Positions 22,444 through 64,000 of a stretch of DNA of 64,000 bases are shown one piece after another (position 1 is the stretch's first letter; every line of letters starts with the position of its first letter). The stretch is from Chromobotia macracanthus (taxonomy: Eukaryota > Chordata > Actinopteri > Cypriniformes > Botiidae): contig JAZGTH010000065.1 of the NCBI GenBank assembly GCA_036877525.1, forward strand, positions 4,127,001 through 4,191,000. The letters run 5' to 3'. Position numbers and translations under genes: made by a program. The notes under the pieces were generated by a model. The model had not been told where the DNA came from. It worked only from the letters and a program-made list of their open reading frames with translations, and did not search any database.

Positions 22444-25400
22444 TCTGTAGTTTTTTTTATTGTTTTAAATATTTGGATGTGTTTTTGAAAGATAATTTAT
22501 GTATGTTTGTATGTATTCACCTTGATGTGAAGCACTTACTACAGTATGCCCCGGACATCATGATACAGGTCCAAACTGAAGTGCCAGGTTAAACAGAAAA
22601 TACTAGTGTTTGGTGCAACACAGCCGTAGAGTGCTGTCACATTTCCCATCACTTTCTCACTAGTCATCAGTTTTTATGCCTCAGTATTTTGTGCATTCAG
22701 TTTGTGTATTTAAAACTGTTATATAATCCTTTAAACATTTTGTAGTCAAAGGGCACTGTATGATATTAATGGGAAAAATCTAGGGATTTTTATTATTTTT
22801 TAACCCTTTATTATAAGGAAACATGCTTGTGTTTTGAGATTACACCAGCTGTATGAGGTTCTGTACCTCATTCAATTAGCTTTCTCACTCTGTAAACATG
22901 AAATTGGTGCTTCCACATGCAGAAAACCATAAGCTTTGACCATATTTCTGTAACATGTATTGTCCTTCCATAAATAACATTTACTGTCTGACCCATTTAA
23001 GAATAAGGGAAGATCACATCACTTGAAGATCACATTCAGGTGACACTTATTTTTGGCATTTGAAATACATGCATCCTACCTGCAGCAGCTGTTCAGAAAG
23101 TGATAATTAATTGTGCATTAATTTGCCATGTTAGAATTTGTAATTTGAGCAATGAAGTGAGAAATTACATTTGCAGCTTTAATCTTATGGTAAATCACTA
23201 TGTCAGTTAGGAAGTGTGCATCCATTTGCACAAAATTGTATAGTATTTGTTTGGTAGCTGCACTAAGTGACAAAGTGTGTGCATTTTTGGTATTTAACAT
23301 TCTGTGCACTAAAATGTAACAAACCTGAATGCTATAAAATATTAAAGTAGAGATTTTTGGCTTCCTTAGCTGCATCTCAGGGTTTCCCATCCGTTAAATT
23401 AATCGGATTGTATCCCTCAGAACATGTCAGGTTTGATTTATTTACAATCATTGAAATACAATAGCACTTGTTATTGCACTAGCTGGAACCTTTAAATTGC
23501 TTCTGCAACCTAAACACCACTGAGGAAAGTAAAGTGACTCATGCGGCCAAGGGGTCTCATGTAAAATGGAAGTATTTGATGCAAAAACTACAAGTAACAG
23601 GAACTTATTAAAATGGAGAAGCCAAATGCCAAAGTGGCTTATAGTCATTGAAAGATATATATTTAATATTTAAGCTCCGTCAAAACTATCCCAAATGTTT
23701 GTTTTGTTGTTAACTATGCATTTATGAGGCCAAGAAATAAATGTTAAGCCACATTTTACTTTGTATATTTGCTTAGAATTGTATTAACCCCAAAACTGGT
23801 GCTTGGTGCTTTATAATTAATAAATTTGCATAAATGAGATTTAGTTACTTTAAGATTAAATTAAGTATATATACTTTCATTCACCAAATGAACTGTTAGG
23901 CATGAAATATATGGAGGATATTTAGACTGGACATGCGTAATTTGGTATTTTTAATGACTGTTCTCTACTTGAGCACTTCATTCAGGAACTTCTTTAGAAC
24001 ATGCACTATTAAAGTTGATGTATAAAGGGCCCTAAATCGAATGTATCATACCAACTGCAAAAAAAGAAAAAATGCCCAAACTGAGTTAATAATAAATTAT
24101 CTTAATGCTAATGTTTTAGACCGTCTCTTTTATCTATAGGTAACTTGAAGTGAAGGGGCTTAATTCAAAAGGCCATTACAGTACCATTCTGTATTTTTAA
24201 GTAATAGAAAGTAAAATGTTTTCAAAACATAAGCATAAGATATACTTTGTTGCTAAGGGTGATAGTTATTTAAGTCCATCTTAGCCTTACTTCCTTACCA
24301 AAGATAAACTTTGTAATTGTGATTAAAGCAATTCTGCCTTTTTAGTATTTCTATTTTCAATTTCAAAGTCTTACCCCAGCATTTCAAATGCTTTAATAAA
24401 GACCGGACATGTCACCCAGGTTCAAATGGGGCCAAGACTGGGGCTTGAGAAGGGAGTTTGTTTTGTGAATAATTGTGACATTTGCAAAGCATACAACAAC
24501 TGTAGCACTTACATTTTATTTACAGAACATGTGAGACTTCATACTTCTGGTTTAGCTTGGTAAACATTTGTAGCGGGACAATTGTAATGGTTGATAAAGC
24601 AGACTAATGAGCTTCAGTTTGTTGGCTGTTTTGTAAATATGTTCAATTTGTAAGATTAAAATATACTCTATTACCAGTTTAACTGATATTCTTATTGATA
24701 TTTATCAATGATCCATGTTTTTGTTTTGTTTATTATGAGCAATGAATAGTTTAAATAACTAGGCATCTCTTGTATAGACTTAACTTGTGTGTGTAATTTT
24801 CAACCATTGTCTCTAAGTTCTCTTTCTCTTGTATTAATTGGCTTACAGATTTGTTTTCAATACTGTTTTGCATTTTTGCTGAAGAGTGTAGGCTGCTTAT
24901 GTGTGGGGAATATTGCATGGGTTTAAAGGTATGTGTTGTGATTTCTTTCTTTTTTTTAATCAGATTAAAAAATCTTTCTGTGATGGATGTGTATCTAAAA
25001 GTCAACACTGGACATGATTGACTAGACAAAACTTTAATTGCACTTATTTTTCTTGCGAATGAAGTCTTTTAGAAGGGCAGTGAAACATGCGTAACCCCAG
25101 TATACTTTCAGAAAAAATTATAGGGGTGAAAGTCTACTTTAAAACGTAATTAAAATGTGTCAGTTATGTCATGTTCTAATATTCAGGTGCCATTGATCCC
25201 AGAGAGATGCGCACCCACATGTAAACCTGAGTGAAAGCAATTAAACTGTTTAAATTAACAATATTTAAAGAATCGAATTTCATACAATGTCATATAATGT
25301 CATAAATGTTCATTTGTTACAGTTGTACATAATTGTCATGACTTTTTACAGTAAGATCATTTCTATCCAGTGGAAGGAAGTTTTCTTGTTATTGCATTGT

Positions 25401-25722
25401 TTATAATAACTCAGTGAGTCAATGTTTATAATAAGACAATGACCTCTTTGTTTTTTTTATAATGTTTTCAACATGTATTTCTCTTAAAATGTGATTCTTT
25501 TTTTAAACAAGTACTACTGTTTTTATTTTAATGAAGAGACAGGCCAGAATCCTGTGCTATTCTCTTACCCGGTAGAGTTGAGCTTTACCCTTAACCTTTG
25601 CTGTTCCTCTATATTCGTACTGTTTATGTACAAACTCTTTGATAAATTTGTTATTACGTTTCAACAAGATGTCTTCATTCTTTTGTATTGAAATTGCTTA
25701 AAACTGATGTTGAGATTTTTAA
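22444..25722 (+). other. rfx7 3' UTR and spacer
   Basis: AT-rich, without a supported gene. AATAAA hexamers at 23736, 24091 and 24395 are candidate rfx7 poly(A) signals, so a 3' UTR of up to about 2 kb is plausible. A minus-strand ORF at 24751-25029 is discussed separately. Confidence 0.5.
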
Positions 25723-26273
25723 ATTGGTTTTAAAAACCAATAAACTTTACATAAAGTATTGCAAACTTTTAATCTCCTTTTCATATATATGATGTTTATC
25801 TATTTGAAAGGTCGGATTGGCTTATTTCCATCATGTGATTATTTGGTCATAAAATTCACAGCTTTGGCCATGCAGGGAACTCAACGACAAGCGTGTACAA
25901 ATAATAAAAGAAGAATTGAGCTACTCACACACTTTCTAGTTTCAATGGCGTTTTGTTTCATGGACAGCAAAACAGATTTTCGTTTGGCTGAGTTTTGCTT
26001 TCAATAATACCCCTTTACAGAGCACACCAGCTGAACAGCAGAGGGAGCCATAACACACCCGATCGGTTTCATTTAGTTGTAACTCCAGGTAAGCGAGGTT
26101 GTCAAGACGTAGGGTTTTCATTTATTTCGGCCTTAAAGAATTACATATTTAGTCAGGGGGTGCATAAGGATAAACCCCAAAATGGCATTTATACAGACTA
26201 AATGTAACTAATTCTGTCAATGTGATTGTGGAGAGTGAGCTCATATCACAAGAGGCCGTGTTTTAAGCGCGTG
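25723..26273 (+). repeat. tandem duplication upstream of fhod1, copy 1
   Basis: A 551-base unit beginning with the 19-base palindrome ATTGGTTTTAAAAACCAAT and ending TTTTAAGCGCGTG. It is repeated immediately downstream. Relative to copy 2 it contains about 200 extra bases (roughly 25966-26185). Open frames inside are not recognised as genes. Confidence 0.85.
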
Positions 26274-26622
26274 ATTGGTTTTAAAAACCAATACACTTTA
26301 CATAAAGTATTGCAAACCTTGAATCTCCTTTTTCATATATATGATGTTTATCTATTTGAAAGGTCGGATTGGCTTATTTCCATCATGTTATAATTTGGTC
26401 ATAAAATGCACAGCTTTGGCCATGCAGGGAACTCAACGACAAGCGTGTGCAAATAATAAAAGAAGAATTGAGCTACTCACACACTTTCTAGTTTCAATGG
26501 CGTTTTGTTTCACGGACAGCAACAAAAAGAAGACATTTATACAGACTAAATGTTACTAATTCTGTCAATGTGATTGTGGAGCGTGAGCTCATATCACAAG
26601 CGGCCGTATTTTAAGCGCGTGA
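26274..26622 (+). repeat. tandem duplication upstream of fhod1, copy 2
   Basis: Starts with the same 19-base palindrome and ends with the same TTTTAAGCGCGTG. Its first 240 bases differ from copy 1 at about ten positions by eye. It lacks the central 200 bases. It runs directly into the fhod1 promoter. Confidence 0.85.
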
Positions 26623-26825
26623 CTCACTGAAGTTCACTTGTTCCACGCGGGATTGTTTCCTGATTACGTCACAGCGCTTTAATTGCGTTACGGCACCGGT
26701 TGCGCCTCAGTGTTGACGGCGCCGGGCGGCGTGGCGGGCGCGTTTCTCTTGTACGTGACTGATCGCGAAAAGAAAGCTGCTGCGGGGTACGAGTTCTCCT
26801 AGACTTTGTAACTACAGCTGAACTA
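26623..26825 (+). promoter_or_regulatory. fhod1 CpG-rich promoter and 5' UTR
   Basis: GC- and CpG-rich relative to its surroundings (for example CGGCGCCGGGCGGCGTGGCG near 26717). Contains TTACGTCA at 26664-26671, a CRE/ATF-type site, about 155 bases before the start codon. No TATA box was recognised. Confidence 0.6.
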
Positions 26826-63517
<36,692 letters not shown>

Positions 63518-64000
63518 AGCTGACAGTACTTATTTGGAAAACGCATGTAGGGCAGTGATGAGGTCATAAGGAGACCTGCATTGACAGGAAGAACCATGAC
63601 AAATGAATCTTTAATGAGACAGGTTCTGGGATGCCTGCAACTAATTTTTGTCTACCAGTCCAAAGTTTAGTGGATGAATCATGTACTTTCAGTTGTTTGG
63701 TCTTTAGTTTTATCAAAAACACACAGCTGCATTAAAACTGCATTGCTTTATTGACAAATACATCAGCTGTGTACATGCCATCCATTAGACTTATGTTTTG
63801 ATTGGTACGTTTCATTGCATAGTATTAAATACCAGCCTAAGTTTACTGATGTAGCACAAATGCATATACAGTATGAAATGATGTAAGATGCTAATTATGC
63901 TGACCAGATACAGGTGTATTATTTTGTATAGAGTCTTATCTGTAGTATAAAGATATGAGCACAATGTATCAGTCAAAAGAGATGGTTTTAAGGGTATGAA
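63518..64000 (+). other. fhod1 3' UTR and flank
   Basis: AT-rich sequence after the fhod1 TGA (63515-63517). ATTAAA at 63731-63736 is a possible poly(A) signal. No further gene is seen before the window ends. Confidence 0.45.

Overview
The window is vertebrate nuclear DNA, almost certainly from a cyprinid-like teleost. Genes are split by long introns, splice signals are vertebrate GT-AG, and intergenic and intronic DNA is AT-rich and full of fish-type tRNA-derived SINEs, small inverted-repeat DNA elements and long TG/TA microsatellites. All gene names were recognised from translated exons against remembered vertebrate families; no search was run. Teleost paralogue suffixes (a/b) cannot be decided from the sequence.

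Layout: (1) 509-776 (+), last coding exon of cln6, an ER membrane protein. (2) 1235-2330 (+), complete five-exon calml4, a calmodulin-like light chain with decayed EF hands. (3) 2679-6022 (-), complete twelve-exon tex9, a coiled-coil protein, tail-to-tail with calml4. (4) 6023-6770, a head-to-head tex9/rfx7 promoter with a near-perfect RFX X-box and a perfect NRF1 palindrome. (5) 6771-22443 (+), complete nine-exon rfx7, a winged-helix transcription factor of about 1,499 residues whose DNA-binding-domain coding sequence is interrupted by a U12-type AT-AC intron. (6) 22444-25722, rfx7 3' UTR and spacer. (7) 25723-26622, a tandem duplication just upstream of fhod1. (8) 26826-63517 (+), fhod1, a formin reconstructed as 29 coding exons with FH3/DID, FH1, FH2 and DAD regions. 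It has one probable GC-AG intron, one 24-nt microexon and a one-base reading-frame break at the exon 23/24 junction. (9) 63518-64000, fhod1 3' flank.

The order cln6-calml4-tex9-rfx7 joins two gene pairs that lie on human chromosome 15q, while fhod1 is on human 16q, so this is a fish-specific arrangement. The genes do not form one pathway. There is a possible ciliary thread: tex9 carries an X-box close to its start codon and calml4 has a weaker candidate. RFX-family proteins bind that motif, and rfx7 is transcribed from the other side of the same promoter.

The strongest observations for follow-up are the AT-AC intron, the X-box between tex9 and an RFX gene, the fhod1 frame break, the fhod1 GC-AG donor, the microexon, and the duplicated block upstream of fhod1. 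I found no CRISPR array, viral gene, intact autonomous transposon or new multi-gene system.
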